DNA of 64,000 nt from Dasypus novemcinctus (Eukaryota; Chordata; Mammalia; Cingulata; Dasypodidae), in assembly GCF_030445035.2 (NCBI RefSeq), contig NC_080701.1, forward strand, positions 20,738,798 through 20,802,797. The letters run 5' to 3'. Below are positions 48,401-56,197 of this stretch, one piece after another. Each line of letters starts with the position of its first letter. Position 1 is the stretch's first letter. Under the pieces are notes generated by a model that saw only the letters and a list, made by a program, of their open reading frames with translations, ran no database searches and was not told where the DNA came from. The position numbers and the translations under genes were made by a program.

Positions 48401-51046
48401 TTGGTAGATTCATCCATAAGAAGTTGGAGTTTTTATCCAATAGCTTTTTTTAAAAAATGAAGTATAAGATAAAGTTGCCAGTTGAAAAATAAGGGGTGGA
48501 ATAAGAGAATATTAGAGGGGAGTGGATGTGGCGCAAGTGGTTGAGCACCTGCTTCATACATGGGAGGTCCTGGGTTTGGTCCCTAGTGCCTCCTAAAAAC
48601 AACAAGCGAACAAATGAAAAAAAACACCAAAACTCAGGGGAGCCAATGTGCCTCAGTGGGTTGAGTGCCGGCTTCCCACATATGAGGTCTCGGGTTCAAT
48701 CCCTGGCTTAGAACCTAAAAAAAAAGAAGAGAGAGAGAGAATATTGGAGATTTGAGAGAATAAGACAGGTGAAATGGTAGTTCTAGAGAGGAGAAGATGA
48801 TCCTACTTAAGGTAGTGTGGTTGGTACATTTGCTAGGGAGTGCCGAGTGCCGCCTTGAGATTAGTGAGCAGATAGGGACTCAGTCGATAAATTGTGTTTT
48901 AACTGGGTTAGATTTTTGCACGGTAAATATATCTGAGGGAACAAATGGCAAAGGATTAAAGGTGTTGGGAAACTGAGTAAAAGTAAGTGAAGACATGGTG
49001 GGGAATTGGGGAGATGGTAAAAATGTGAGGTACCTCAGAGAATCAGTGGGAAAGAACAGAAACTAGGGTGATTCTGGTGATTGGCTTACCAATACTAGAG
49101 TGAGTCAACTCTTGTCTTTTCATCTCTGTATTAAAGGTCCAAATTCTTGTTAGAGTAAAACTAGTCTAGCTTGGGTCACCTCTAAACCAGGAGAAGGCAG
49201 GGAGGGCATTAATTAGGGGAATTTGCCTCATTGAGATTCTTGGTATTTAGGATCTGAAGTTTGCCTCTAACGTTTTTTAAAAATCCTGCTCTTCTCTAGT
49301 TTCTGTATCCTGTATTAGAGATGTTAGTAACCTACTTTGTAGTGATGTCGTGTGGAATAATTGCATGCTTTGAAAATGCATTATGAAACTAAGCATGGTT
49401 AGACTAAGATGGTTATAATTAAACTCTCAGTAATTACAGCTACCAGTGAATTTCTTTGTGAAACCGTATTTGAAGTTTTGTAAAAATTTCAAAGATCTTC
49501 TTTAAGCTTAACACTATACATACCCATCTATCAGCCATGTGGGATCAAAATCCCCTCTCAATTAGAGGTGGAGTGGGCTTCGCCATTCCAGAATCCTCAG
49601 AATTGGGGAATAAAATATGGACTAGAGTGGTCTTACTGGTATTCTACTAGAGACTTATTGTGATTCTAGCATTGGAAGAAATTATGTCACTGATATGGAG
49701 ACAGTGGCCACTGGAGGTGCTGAAATCAGGGAGAGGGAAAAAAAGGTGCAATATGGGGCATTTTCAGGACTTGGAATTGTCCTGACTGACATTGCAACGA
49801 CAGATACAGGCCATTATATATCCTGCCATAACCTCTAGAATTTAGTTGGAGAGAGTATAACTACAATGTAAACTATAACCCATGCTTAGTGGCAATGCTC
49901 AAAAATGTATTCATCAATTGCAGTGAATGTACCACACTAATGAAAGACGTTTTTTTTTTAATGTGGTGAAAAGTAGGAGGTGTGGGGAGTGGGGCATATG
50001 GGAATCCCTTATATTTTTTTATGAATCTAAGTAATCTTTATGTAATCTAAGTATCTTTTAAAAATAAGTATATTTTTAAAAACTATACTTAAACTACAAA
50101 CTGAAAGAAAAATTATCCAATTTTTAGGATAACAATTGTATGTATAGAATCAGACAGGCATTGAGAAAACTTTTTTTAATTAGAGAAGTAAGTTTACAAA
50201 ACAATCACTCTTTAACATTACTGAGAAGTTTTGAGTTGATCTAGTCTATCAGAGTTTACTGGCTTATTGCAAATATGCATTAAAATTTTGAATTGAAGAG
50301 AAAGCCTGTAGAGATAATTGTTACAAGTACATTTATTTCTTGGAGTGGTAATTCTTCTACGTTCATTCCCTAATATTATGTTAGTTGTAGGCTGTCAGCA
50401 GAAAACTTAACCGTAGGAGAGAGTACAGGAATATAAAAGCAAGAGTGCGCCAAGGCACAGAAGTTGAGTATGCAAAGTGTTTGTGCTTGAAGTAAACTCG
50501 GTAGTAATAGCTTAAAGTGCCAAAGTTGTTGAGATAAGCGAAAGCAATTCTTAACTATGGCAATAACTATAATTATGCTGCACCAATTAAATTACTATTG
50601 ATGGGGGAGGTGATTCCAGAGGGAGAAAGAAGATCTAACATCTCTGGTTTTGCTAATCACATTAACATAGAATGCCTTTATATATCATTTGGTGGGGTGG
50701 CATTGGCATAATGTGTGAGAATAGGCTTTTACTAGGTAGTCAATTACTGCTTTGGTCTCCCGCATGCGATTTACCATGTAATTTGCATCAATTTTTAATG
50801 AGTGGTTTTATAATGAATTTCTATTCCATTTTTCTATTGCTTTTTATTGATAACTGTATCTGCTTCTATCAACTTGTTAGCATGAAATAAGAATGGTCTT
50901 AGAAGTGAATTTATTTTCATTTCCTTTTTTTACTCTAGGAGCAGCCATCATACCCTAGCTACAATTCTAACTATTGGAATTCTCCCGTCCGACCTAGGGC
51001 TCCTTACCCAAGTACATATCCTGCAAGACCAGAGCTGCAAGGACAG
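27144..51046 (+). CDS. BAG4: BAG family molecular chaperone regulator 4 (SODD), 5' part: exons 1 and 2
   Basis: BAG4 (silencer of death domains) binds the Hsp70 ATPase domain through its C-terminal BAG domain and keeps TNFR1 and DR3 death domains inactive. Only the N-terminal 126 codons are in the window: exon 1 at 27144-27413 (90 codons) and exon 2 at 50939-51046 (36 codons). Both are phase 0 and the join reads GGSHQ|EQPSYPS. The sequence is rich in Pro, Gly and Tyr, as in human BAG4 ([30 protein letters not shown]). Intron 2 starts GTATGT at 51047 and its acceptor is not reached by 64000, so the gene is truncated by the window and not by mutation. It is transcribed away from LSM1. Confidence 0.97.
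28000..28110 (-). repeat. MIR-like fragment at start of BAG4 intron 1
   Basis: 'acctcaattttacgaataag' and 'gatctgagaggttaactcat' match an antisense MIR core. Confidence 0.55.
28357..28737 (-). repeat. Xenarthran MaLR-like solo LTR, partial, antisense
   Basis: Begins 'tgtattagtcagtataaagg' with 'gaggtagaagcttacagtta', the reverse complement of the 3' ends of the elements at 30755-31294 and 45736-46152. It is shortened at the other end. Non-coding old LTR. Confidence 0.65.
29170..29608 (-). repeat. DAS-type SINE with 19-base C run
   Basis: Antisense and full length. The run of 19 C at 29226-29244 sits at the SINE body/tail junction, which is G-rich in the sense direction. The head ends 'aagtccgcttccc'. 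The SINE is inserted in the sense L1 3' end. Confidence 0.92.
30215..30752 (-). repeat. L1 3' end, antisense (copy A, 3' part)
   Basis: 'aacataaaatttgccatttt' and 'aatgggaactctgttaagca', with 'tggctgcataatattccatt' and 'gtatatacctaggagtggaa': the antisense L1 3'UTR. It is continued after the LTR insertion at 31295. Confidence 0.85.
30755..31294 (+). repeat. Xenarthran MaLR-like solo LTR, near full length
   Basis: Begins TGTAGTAGTTGGATATTG and ends GGCTGACTAATAC, so the ends are TG...(C)A-like as in an LTR. AATAAA lies in 'ccccaaataaatacc' about 75 bp before the end. It interrupts antisense L1 copy A. It shares its whole length with 45736-46152 and is the inverse of the copies at 28357 and 61349. 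No coding. Confidence 0.65.
31981..32372 (+). repeat. Dimeric DAS-type SINE
   Basis: Head GGGAAGCGGATGTGGCTCAA with a second tRNA-like unit near 32165-32235. Flanks share 'caataaata' on both sides, a likely target-site duplication. Confidence 0.88.
32828..33236 (-). repeat. DAS-type SINE
   Basis: Antisense, full length. The head ends 'ccaaatctgcttctcc'. It lies directly before another antisense copy. Confidence 0.9.
33249..33656 (-). repeat. DAS-type SINE with target-site duplication
   Basis: Antisense. Flanked by 'ccctccttgttttct' at about 33236-33250 and 33655-33669, so it inserted at the head of the preceding copy or beside it. Confidence 0.9.
33704..34010 (+). repeat. Tandem pair of monomeric tRNA-like SINEs with A-rich linker
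   Basis: First unit 'gagcagatgtggctcaagaa' with tRNA B-box-like 'ggtttcattcccagg'. It is followed by degenerate (ACAAnCAnACA)-type repeats. The second unit 'atatggctcagtggttgagc' has 'gggatcaatccccgg'. Confidence 0.8.
34321..34381 (-). repeat. Monomeric SINE fragment
   Basis: Only the head side is left: 'cacttaaaccactgcgctac' with 'acctgctccc', preceded by a run of C and T. Confidence 0.65.
34963..35046 (-). repeat. Monomeric tRNA-like SINE
   Basis: 'accagggactggggttgaac' and 'actcaaccactgagccatgt', then 'ctgttccc'. Antisense monomer within L1 ORF2. Confidence 0.8.
35323..35752 (-). repeat. DAS-type SINE with target-site duplication
   Basis: Antisense, flanked by 'tattttctattctt' on both sides (about 35309 and 35753). 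Inserted in L1 ORF2. Confidence 0.92.
35886..36028 (-). repeat. Monomeric SINE
   Basis: 'gaggcactgggaactgaacc' and 'gcttgagctacctctgcttc'. Antisense monomer. Confidence 0.8.
36383..37112 (+). repeat. Dimeric SINE, itself split by a younger SINE
   Basis: First unit 36383-36470 ('gggaagcttatgtggctcag'), second unit from about 36966 ('gggagtggatgtggctcagg'). Between them lies a full-length copy at 36473-36877. Confidence 0.8.
36473..36877 (+). repeat. DAS-type SINE nested in an older SINE
   Basis: Full length, flanked by 'aagaaaacag' on both sides. Three levels of nesting: this copy, inside the dimer, inside the LTR-like element. Confidence 0.9.
37328..37380. repeat. 17-bp minisatellite, three units
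   Basis: 'attcatccaaagtgtac' is repeated nearly three times within the L1 3'UTR, with one imperfect last unit. Confidence 0.85.
38318..38692 (+). repeat. Dimeric DAS-type SINE
   Basis: 'gggaagtgggtgtggctcaa' at the head, second unit near 38530-38595. Flanks 'atatacaattcag' and 'atatacagttcag' mark the duplication. Confidence 0.88.
39175..39620 (-). repeat. Gammaretrovirus-like solo LTR, antisense
   Basis: Starts TGTTAGCAGAAC on plus. On minus, AATAAA is at 39278-39273 followed by a CTCTTTACTCCCTTGCC-type R/U5-like sequence. GC-rich 'gcgtggggcccggcttaggc' lies nearby. Inserted in antisense L1. No viral gene is present. Confidence 0.55.
39627..39736 (+). repeat. DAS-type SINE 3' fragment with G-rich tract
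   Basis: Only the tail is present: 'gtgaatggacacagagagca' with a G run at about 39666-39679, then a poly-A. Confidence 0.75.
39957..40256 (+). repeat. Three tandem monomeric tRNA-like SINE units
   Basis: Three units of about 95-100 bp each read 'ggggagYgggtWtagctcag', then 'gcacctgcttcccatgta', then 'ctcctaaaaacaaatgaaaa'. The two linkers 'aaccaattctcactgggg' and 'aaccaattctcagtgggg' are nearly identical, which favours duplication in tandem over three independent insertions. Confidence 0.9.
40662..40836 (+). repeat. Short DAS-type SINE
   Basis: 'ggagcagaggtggcttaagt' with a B-box-like 'taggttcggttcccag', and a tail 'aataaatctttaaaa'. Confidence 0.82.
40843..41297 (+). repeat. Dimeric DAS-type SINE
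   Basis: It follows the previous copy immediately. Together the two are flanked by 'tcaattgg' in the host L1 (about 40651 and 41297), which suggests the second inserted in the first's tail. Confidence 0.85.
41607..41901 (-). repeat. Dimeric tRNA-like SINE
   Basis: Two antisense units, at about 41670-41757 and 41820-41901, each with 'gaggcaccaggaacYgaacc'. Confidence 0.85.
43438..43616 (-). pseudogene. Truncated retrocopy of an unidentified mRNA 3' end
   Basis: The plus-strand T run at 43439-43446 reads as a minus-strand poly-A. A minus AATAAA lies in 'cattttattaaca'. 'tgttatatctt' is exactly duplicated at 43427-43437 and 43617-43627, proving insertion into L1. The body has no recognised gene. 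It is 5'-truncated, so only 3'UTR is likely. Confidence 0.65.
43790..44350 (+). pseudogene. GC-rich processed retrocopy of an unidentified gene
   Basis: A GC-rich block abruptly splits antisense L1 ORF2, whose sequence stops at 'ggatctgaagttagtctg' and resumes 'gagtctgttgtagcctgta'. Its end carries AATAAA (about 44323) and a short A-run (44345-44351), so it is a plus-strand mRNA copy. The frames around 43800-44215 are open for over 100 codons but contain no motif I recognise, and the reading frame may be shifted. Possible original stop: TAA near 44213. The parent gene is unknown. Confidence 0.7.
44430..44814 (-). repeat. DAS-type SINE with target-site duplication
   Basis: Antisense, flanked by 'tgattgaaactt' on both sides (44419-44430 and 44814-44825). 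Lies in L1 80 bp after the GC-rich retrocopy. Confidence 0.92.
45736..46152 (+). repeat. Xenarthran MaLR-like solo LTR
   Basis: Begins 'gtagcagtttaatattattg' and ends with 'ccccaaataaataccctttata'. It has the same family features as 30755-31294 but lacks the last 60 bp, where a SINE follows. Confidence 0.65.
46153..46578 (+). repeat. DAS-type SINE
   Basis: 'gggaagcggacttggcccaa' head with 'cagttcaaaccctgg' B box. Full length. Contains a CAA microsatellite at about 46427-46440. It follows the LTR directly. Confidence 0.9.
47107..47474 (-). repeat. Dimeric DAS-type SINE
   Basis: Antisense, with 'ggatctgatcctgggacctt' and 'gggcactgaaccctggacct' units. The head ends 'catccgtttccc'. Confidence 0.85.
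47641..48079 (+). repeat. MLT1-like (ERVL-MaLR) LTR
   Basis: Matches the MLT1 layout: 'gggactgaatcatgttccct', then 'caacccctggtcctgtgggt', 'cttataataaaaggaaattg', 'gccaataaattcctgttgtt' and 'aagccaacccattgtatgat'. An old non-coding solo LTR. Confidence 0.8.
48518..48730 (+). repeat. Two monomeric tRNA-like SINE units in tandem
   Basis: 'ggggagtggatgtggcgcaa' and 'aggggagccaatgtgcctca'. The second ends with a poly-A and a GA run. Confidence 0.82.
48731..50938. other. 3' part of BAG4 intron 1, little recognisable
   Basis: AT-rich, mostly unique-looking DNA before exon 2. One 'cagtgaatgtaccacactaa'-type L1-like trace is near 49920. I see no extra exon. The polypyrimidine tract before exon 2 is 'ttcctttttttactctag'. 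Confidence 0.4.
50939..51046 (+). CDS. BAG4: BAG4 exon 2, 108-nt symmetric exon
   Basis: The acceptor is TTTACTCTAG and the donor is GTATGT. It encodes [20 protein letters not shown] through ARPELQGQ, 36 residues. Length divisible by three with phase 0 at both ends means skipping would keep the frame. I recall a human isoform lacking a segment here. Confidence 0.96.
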
Positions 51047-51125
51047 GTATGTTTTAAAAATTGACAGATTCTTTCTCAAAGTTTTCTTCCTCCCTTCCTC
51101 CCTTCCCTCCCCTCCCCTCCCCTCT

Positions 51126-51222
51126 TTTTTCTTTTTTTTTTTGAGATACCAGGGCTGGGAATTACATCTGGAATTTTGTATGTAGGAAACCAGCACTCAG
51201 CCACTGACCCATATCAGCTCCA
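51126..51222 (-). repeat. Monomeric tRNA-like SINE 80 bp after BAG4 exon 2
   Basis: Antisense 'accagggctgggaattacat' with 'cactcagccactgacccata'. Preceded by a pyrimidine (CCTT/CCCT)n stretch at 51088-51125. Confidence 0.78.
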
Positions 51223-51229
51223 CTGAGTT

Positions 51230-51345
51230 GTTTTTTGTTTGTTTGCTTGCTTGCTTGTTATTGTTTTTAGGAGACACCAGGGACCGAACCTGGGACCTCC
51301 CATTGGGAAGCAGGCACTCAACCTCTTGAGTCACATTCACACCTT
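51230..51345 (-). repeat. Monomeric tRNA-like SINE
   Basis: Antisense, with a TTGC repeat at its tail. 'gagacaccagggaccgaacc' and 'cactcaacctcttgagtcac'. Confidence 0.8.
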
Positions 51346-51867
51346 GAAAGTTTTCTTAATGAAGCAATTTATGTTCACAGACCAAAAATGTATGGTAGTG
51401 ATGTGTGGGTTGTTTTGTTATTTATTGGACCACATCAACCACATTTTAATGTTTTTAGCTCAGAGATAAGGAAATATCTAGGCAGATATTACTTATAGCA
51501 AAGGTAGCTGAAGAAATAGATCACTTCTTAGGACCTCAAAACAAACATAAAAGGTACTTTTTATTTGTAATTATAAAATCTCTTCTTATGACAAATATTT
51601 AATTTGCTATATTTCAAGCATACAAAAAGTACAGATTATATGTACATCTTTTTATCAAGTACTTAGCTTTATAAATTTTTAAATTTGACACATTGATTTC
51701 AGACTTTTTAAAAACAAAGACAAATGCAATTGAAGCCCCATATGACACTTTTTTCCATTTCCTGAAGTTATATTTATTATTCCCATGTTTTTATGCTTTT
51801 ACTGCTTGTATATACATCCAAAAACTTTATTTATTTTTCTGTTTTTTCTATTTTTTTGTATCCATAA

Positions 51868-52264
51868 AGTTATTTTTTAAAGATTTATTTTATTTATTCC
51901 TCCTCCATTGTTTGTGCTCGCTATCTGCTGTCTGTGTCCATTCACTGTGTGCTCTCTGTGTCTGCTCATCTTCTCTTTAGGAGGCACTAGGAACCTAACC
52001 TGGGACCTCCCATGTGGGAGAGAGGCACTCAGTTGCTTGAGCCAACTTCATGCCCTGCTGTTGTCTCTCTCATTGTGTCTCTTTTGTTGTCTCTCCTCTT
52101 TGTGTCTCCTTTGTTGTGTCATTTAGTTGCATTAGCTCATCATGCCAGCCCATCGTGCCAGCTTGCTGTCTTGCTTGTCTTCTCCAGGAGGCACCAGGAA
52201 CTGACCCTGGGACCTCCCATGTGGTAGGCAGGAGCTCAATTGCTTGATCCACATCTACTTCCCT
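51868..52264 (-). repeat. Dimeric DAS-type SINE
   Basis: Antisense, units 'ggcactaggaacctaacctg' and 'gcaccaggaactgaccctgg'. The head ends 'atctacttccc'. Confidence 0.85.
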
Positions 52265-52631
52265 TTATATAGTTCTATTTACTATGTTTTTAAACTCTAT
52301 ATGAGTGGTTTCATACTAGCATTCTCCTGCAGCTTTATTTGTTCAACATTGTTTTTCATTTCTATTGTATCTGTGTATTGCAATAATTTACCTAAGGTAC
52401 AGAATTCCTGAGTTTTGGTATGCACATCTTTATTATATAGCTAAATTACTTTTCAAAATGGTTGTATCAATATGGAAAATTTTTAAAAGGTCATAACGCA
52501 TAATAGTGCCACTTTAATAATTGTCAATTTTACATTTCCCACTATTATTTTTTTCTATGTAGATACCATATTTCTATATGTAAATCATTTTTTAAAAACA
52601 TTATTGGAATATATAGCTTTTAATATTTTTA

Positions 52632-53046
52632 TTTTTTTAAAGATTTATTTATTTCTCTTCACCCCTCCACCTCCCTGCCATTGTCTACTCTCTCTGTCCA
52701 TCCTCTGTGTGTTCTTCTGTGTCCTCCTATATTCTCATCAGGCGGCACTGGGGATCTGTGTCTCTTTTTGTTGCATCATTGTGCAGTGTCAGCTCTCCGT
52801 GTGTGTGGCACCATACCTGGGCAGGCTGCAGTTTTGCACGGGGCAGCTCTCCTTGCACAGGGGCGGCTCCTCGCGCGGGGAGTACCATTACGCAGGGGCA
52901 TCCCTGCATGGGCCAGCACTCCTTGCACACAGCAGCACTGTGCGTGGGCCAGCTCACCACATGAGCCAGAAGGCCCTAGGTATTGAACCTTGGGCCTTGT
53001 GTATGGTAGGTGGCTGCTCTGTCTATTGAGCCACATCCACTTCCCT
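52632..53046 (-). repeat. DAS-type SINE with target-site duplication
   Basis: Antisense. 'atatagcttttaa' occurs before (about 52611) and after (about 53046). Confidence 0.9.
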
Positions 53047-53802
53047 ATATAGCTTTTAAACAGTTGCATTTAACTACCTTTCAAATTTATATTTAGATTC
53101 AGGTCAGAATTCTCTATATTGTGTAGAATTTAGTTTCAAGATTACCATGAACTATACTAATGTGATTCCCCTGATTTCAAATATTCAAATATTATGTTCA
53201 TTTCTTTTCTAATTTACTAGCAATGTGGAGACTGACATATTGGAAATAAAGTTCTTTTTTGGACTTGACTAATTAATTCTATTTAACAAAACCATTTTCC
53301 TTTTTCTCTCATTAATTTGGTAATATAATCCTTTTGGACTGCTTTTGAGCCAGAAGAATTCTTATTAAAGTTAGAGCAAGATTTGGTTGTTTACTTACGG
53401 AAAATATAAAAGCGACTGATTTTTTAAATTAATGATCATTCATAAATGAACTTAGGATGGATTTGATTAGAGATAATGGAATGCAAAATAAAGAAAAGAT
53501 TGTGTTACTACTTATCACCAACTTCTATTTTACGTGTCATCTCCATTCCTGTGACTGAAATTGAGAAGCAGGCATTGCTATTGCTAAATGCTCCAATTCT
53601 TGTAATTTGTCCCTGTAATTTCACTTTGGTGCTGGGAAACTTCCCACATCTACTTTGCAGGAGTGACTGAGTGGAAAGGGAGAGAACACAAAATCATTGT
53701 TCATGTAACGTAAAAATTTTCAAAGCTACTGAACAATTTTAAGAATATATTAAGGTTTGATACACCCATTTAATGGAATATTGTATAGCTGTTAAAAAGA
53801 GT
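53047..53802. other. BAG4 intron 2, no recognised feature
   Basis: AT-rich. No exon, RNA gene or clear transposon was seen. Confidence 0.4.
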
Positions 53803-53997
53803 AAGGTTGGTGGCATATGTGGCTCCAGCAGTTGGCACTCCCTTCTCATGTGGGAGGTCATTGGTTTGGTTCCCAGTTCCTCTTGGAGAAGGTGAGCAAA
53901 CAGACAAGAGGACCATCAGGGGGAGGGAGGGATAAATTTTAAAAATTTGAAGAAAAAAAAAGTAAATAAATAAATCTTTAAAAAAAAAGAAAAAAAG
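53803..53997 (+). repeat. Short DAS-type SINE
   Basis: 'ggtggcatatgtggctccag' head, tail 'aataaatctttaaaaaaaa'. Confidence 0.75.
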
Positions 53998-54284
53998 GCT
54001 TATCTGTAGTATTGCTATAGAAGGATGTCCAAGATGAATTGAGGGGAATGGAGTCCTGAATTGTAAATACAGCTTGGTTTCATTTGTGTTTAAAAATACA
54101 CACATACAGAGTATGAATATATCTCAGTAAAACCCACTTTAAAAAATACACGTACATAAAGACATACTTAGGTTTGCAAAGAATATTTCTTGAGTTATAC
54201 CAAAGAAAATATAATGGCTTAGTATGTACTGGAATTAGGGGTTGGTATTTGTGAAAGAATTTTACTTTTAACCATAAATATCCA

Positions 54285-55400
54285 TCACTTTTTTTTAAAT
54301 AGCAGCATTATTGAGATATAATTCACATACCATAAAATCCATCCTTTACAGTGCACAATTCAGTGTTTTTTTAGTATGTTCACAAGGTTGTGCAACCATC
54401 ATCACTATCTAGTTCTAGAACATTTTCATCACCCACAAAGAAACCCTTTATCCATTGCCCCATTCCTCCTCATCCCCAACCTTTAGCCCCTGGCAGCCTC
54501 TAATCTACTTTCTTTTTCTATAGCTTTCTCTATTCTGGACATTCCATATAAAAACGGAGTCATCCAGTATATGGCCTTTTAAGTTTGGCTTCTTTCACTT
54601 AACATAATGTTTTCATCCGTGTCGTAGCATGTATTGCTGGTATCAGTACTTTATCCTTTTGATGGCTGAATAATATTCCATTGGATTTCAAACTTTATTT
54701 TACCTAGCAATATGCATTTAAGATTACTCCATGTGTTTTCATGGCTTGATAGTGTATTTTTATTACTGAATAAGATTGCATTGTATGATTATATTACATT
54801 TAGTTTATGCATTCTTCAGTTATAGACATTTGGATTGTTTCCATTTTTTTGTCTGTTATGTACAATTCTGCTATAAACGTGTGTACACGTTTTTGTATGG
54901 ATATAAGTTTTCAGTCCCCTTCAGTATATACCGAGGAATGGAATTATGGGGTCATAGGGTTAACTACTGGCTTAACAACTTGAGGAACTGGCAAACTTTT
55001 CCCCACTTTTCCTGTTTTTCTTTTTCTTTTTTTTAATTAGAAGAGTTGTAAGTTTGCAAAACAATCATGCATAAACTACAGGATTGAGATACACCAGGAA
55101 TTGGCAAACTTCTCCAAAGTGTCTGCATCATTTTCATTCCCACCATCAATGTATGAGGGTTATGATTTCTCCACATCCCTGCCAAGTTTGTTACTGTCTT
55201 TTTTAAAAACTTTTTATTTTTAAATAATTTCAAACTTATAGGACAGTTGCAAAAATAATGCAACCCCATATAAAAGAACTCTAAAATGCTTCCAGTCCCC
55301 AGATACCCAAATTTACCAATTTTAACATTTGCCACATTTGCCGTATCATTCCATCCATCCATCCATCCATTTTCTGAATATTTGAGAATAGGTTGTACAC
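54285..55400 (-). repeat. L1 3' end segments, antisense
   Basis: 'attgagatataattcacata' to about 55030, then a second L1-like 3'UTR variant at about 55200-55380 ('aaacttataggacagttgca'). A (CCAT)n microsatellite is at 55350-55370. Confidence 0.75.
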
Positions 55401-55589
55401 ATTATACCCCTTGAACACATAATACTTCTATGTGTATTTCCTATCAAAGAAGGATATTCACTTATTACATAATCACCTTAAGTGCAGTTATCTTACCAAG
55501 TTTGAGAAATTTAACATTTATATAAAGCTTACATTCTATAATCCAATCCCATCTATATCATCTGTTGCATTTGTCATTCTCTCTTTTAT

Positions 55590-55785
55590 TTTAAAGATTT
55601 ATTTTATTTATTTATTCCGTCTCCCGCCCCCTCATGTTGTTTGTGCTCACTGTCTGCTCTCTGTGTCCATTTGCTGTGTGCTCTCTGTGTCTGCTCATCT
55701 TCTCTTTAGGAGGCACCGGGAACTGAACTAGGGACCTCCCATGTGGTAGGTGGAAGCTCAATCGCTTGAGCCACATCCACTTCCC
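55590..55785 (-). repeat. Monomeric DAS-type SINE
   Basis: Antisense. 'gaggcaccgggaactgaact', with the head end 'cacatccacttccc'. Confidence 0.85.
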
Positions 55786-55799
55786 TGTCATCTCTTTAG

Positions 55800-56195
55800 A
55801 TTTCTCTTTCTTTTAAATTGTGGAAACATGTACAACATAAATCTTCTATCACAACCTCTCCCAGGCATAGCAATCAGTGGGGCTAATCATATTCACAATG
55901 CTGCAGTACCCTCAACACCATCCATTACTATAAATTTCCTTTCACTCCAAACAGAAATCCTATATTCATTTTGCATTAGCTCCCCTTCCCCTACCCCCTA
56001 CCCTGGTATTATGTACTTACTTTCTGTCTCTGTGAGTTTGCATATTCTTTGATATTTTCTTTCTGTTACTATGGGGATTAAATTTAACATTCTACATCTA
56101 TTACAACCTTGTTTGCTTTGATACGAACTTAATAACTTCAATAACATATGTAAGCTATGTTCCTATATCCCTCCATTCCCCCACCTTTGTGATGT
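55800..56195 (-). repeat. L1 fragments, antisense, upstream flank of GHITM retrocopy
   Basis: L1-like 'atcatattcacaatgctgca', then 'gttactatggggattaaatt', which continues after 58660 beyond the retrocopy. Confidence 0.7.
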
Positions 56196-56197
56196 TC

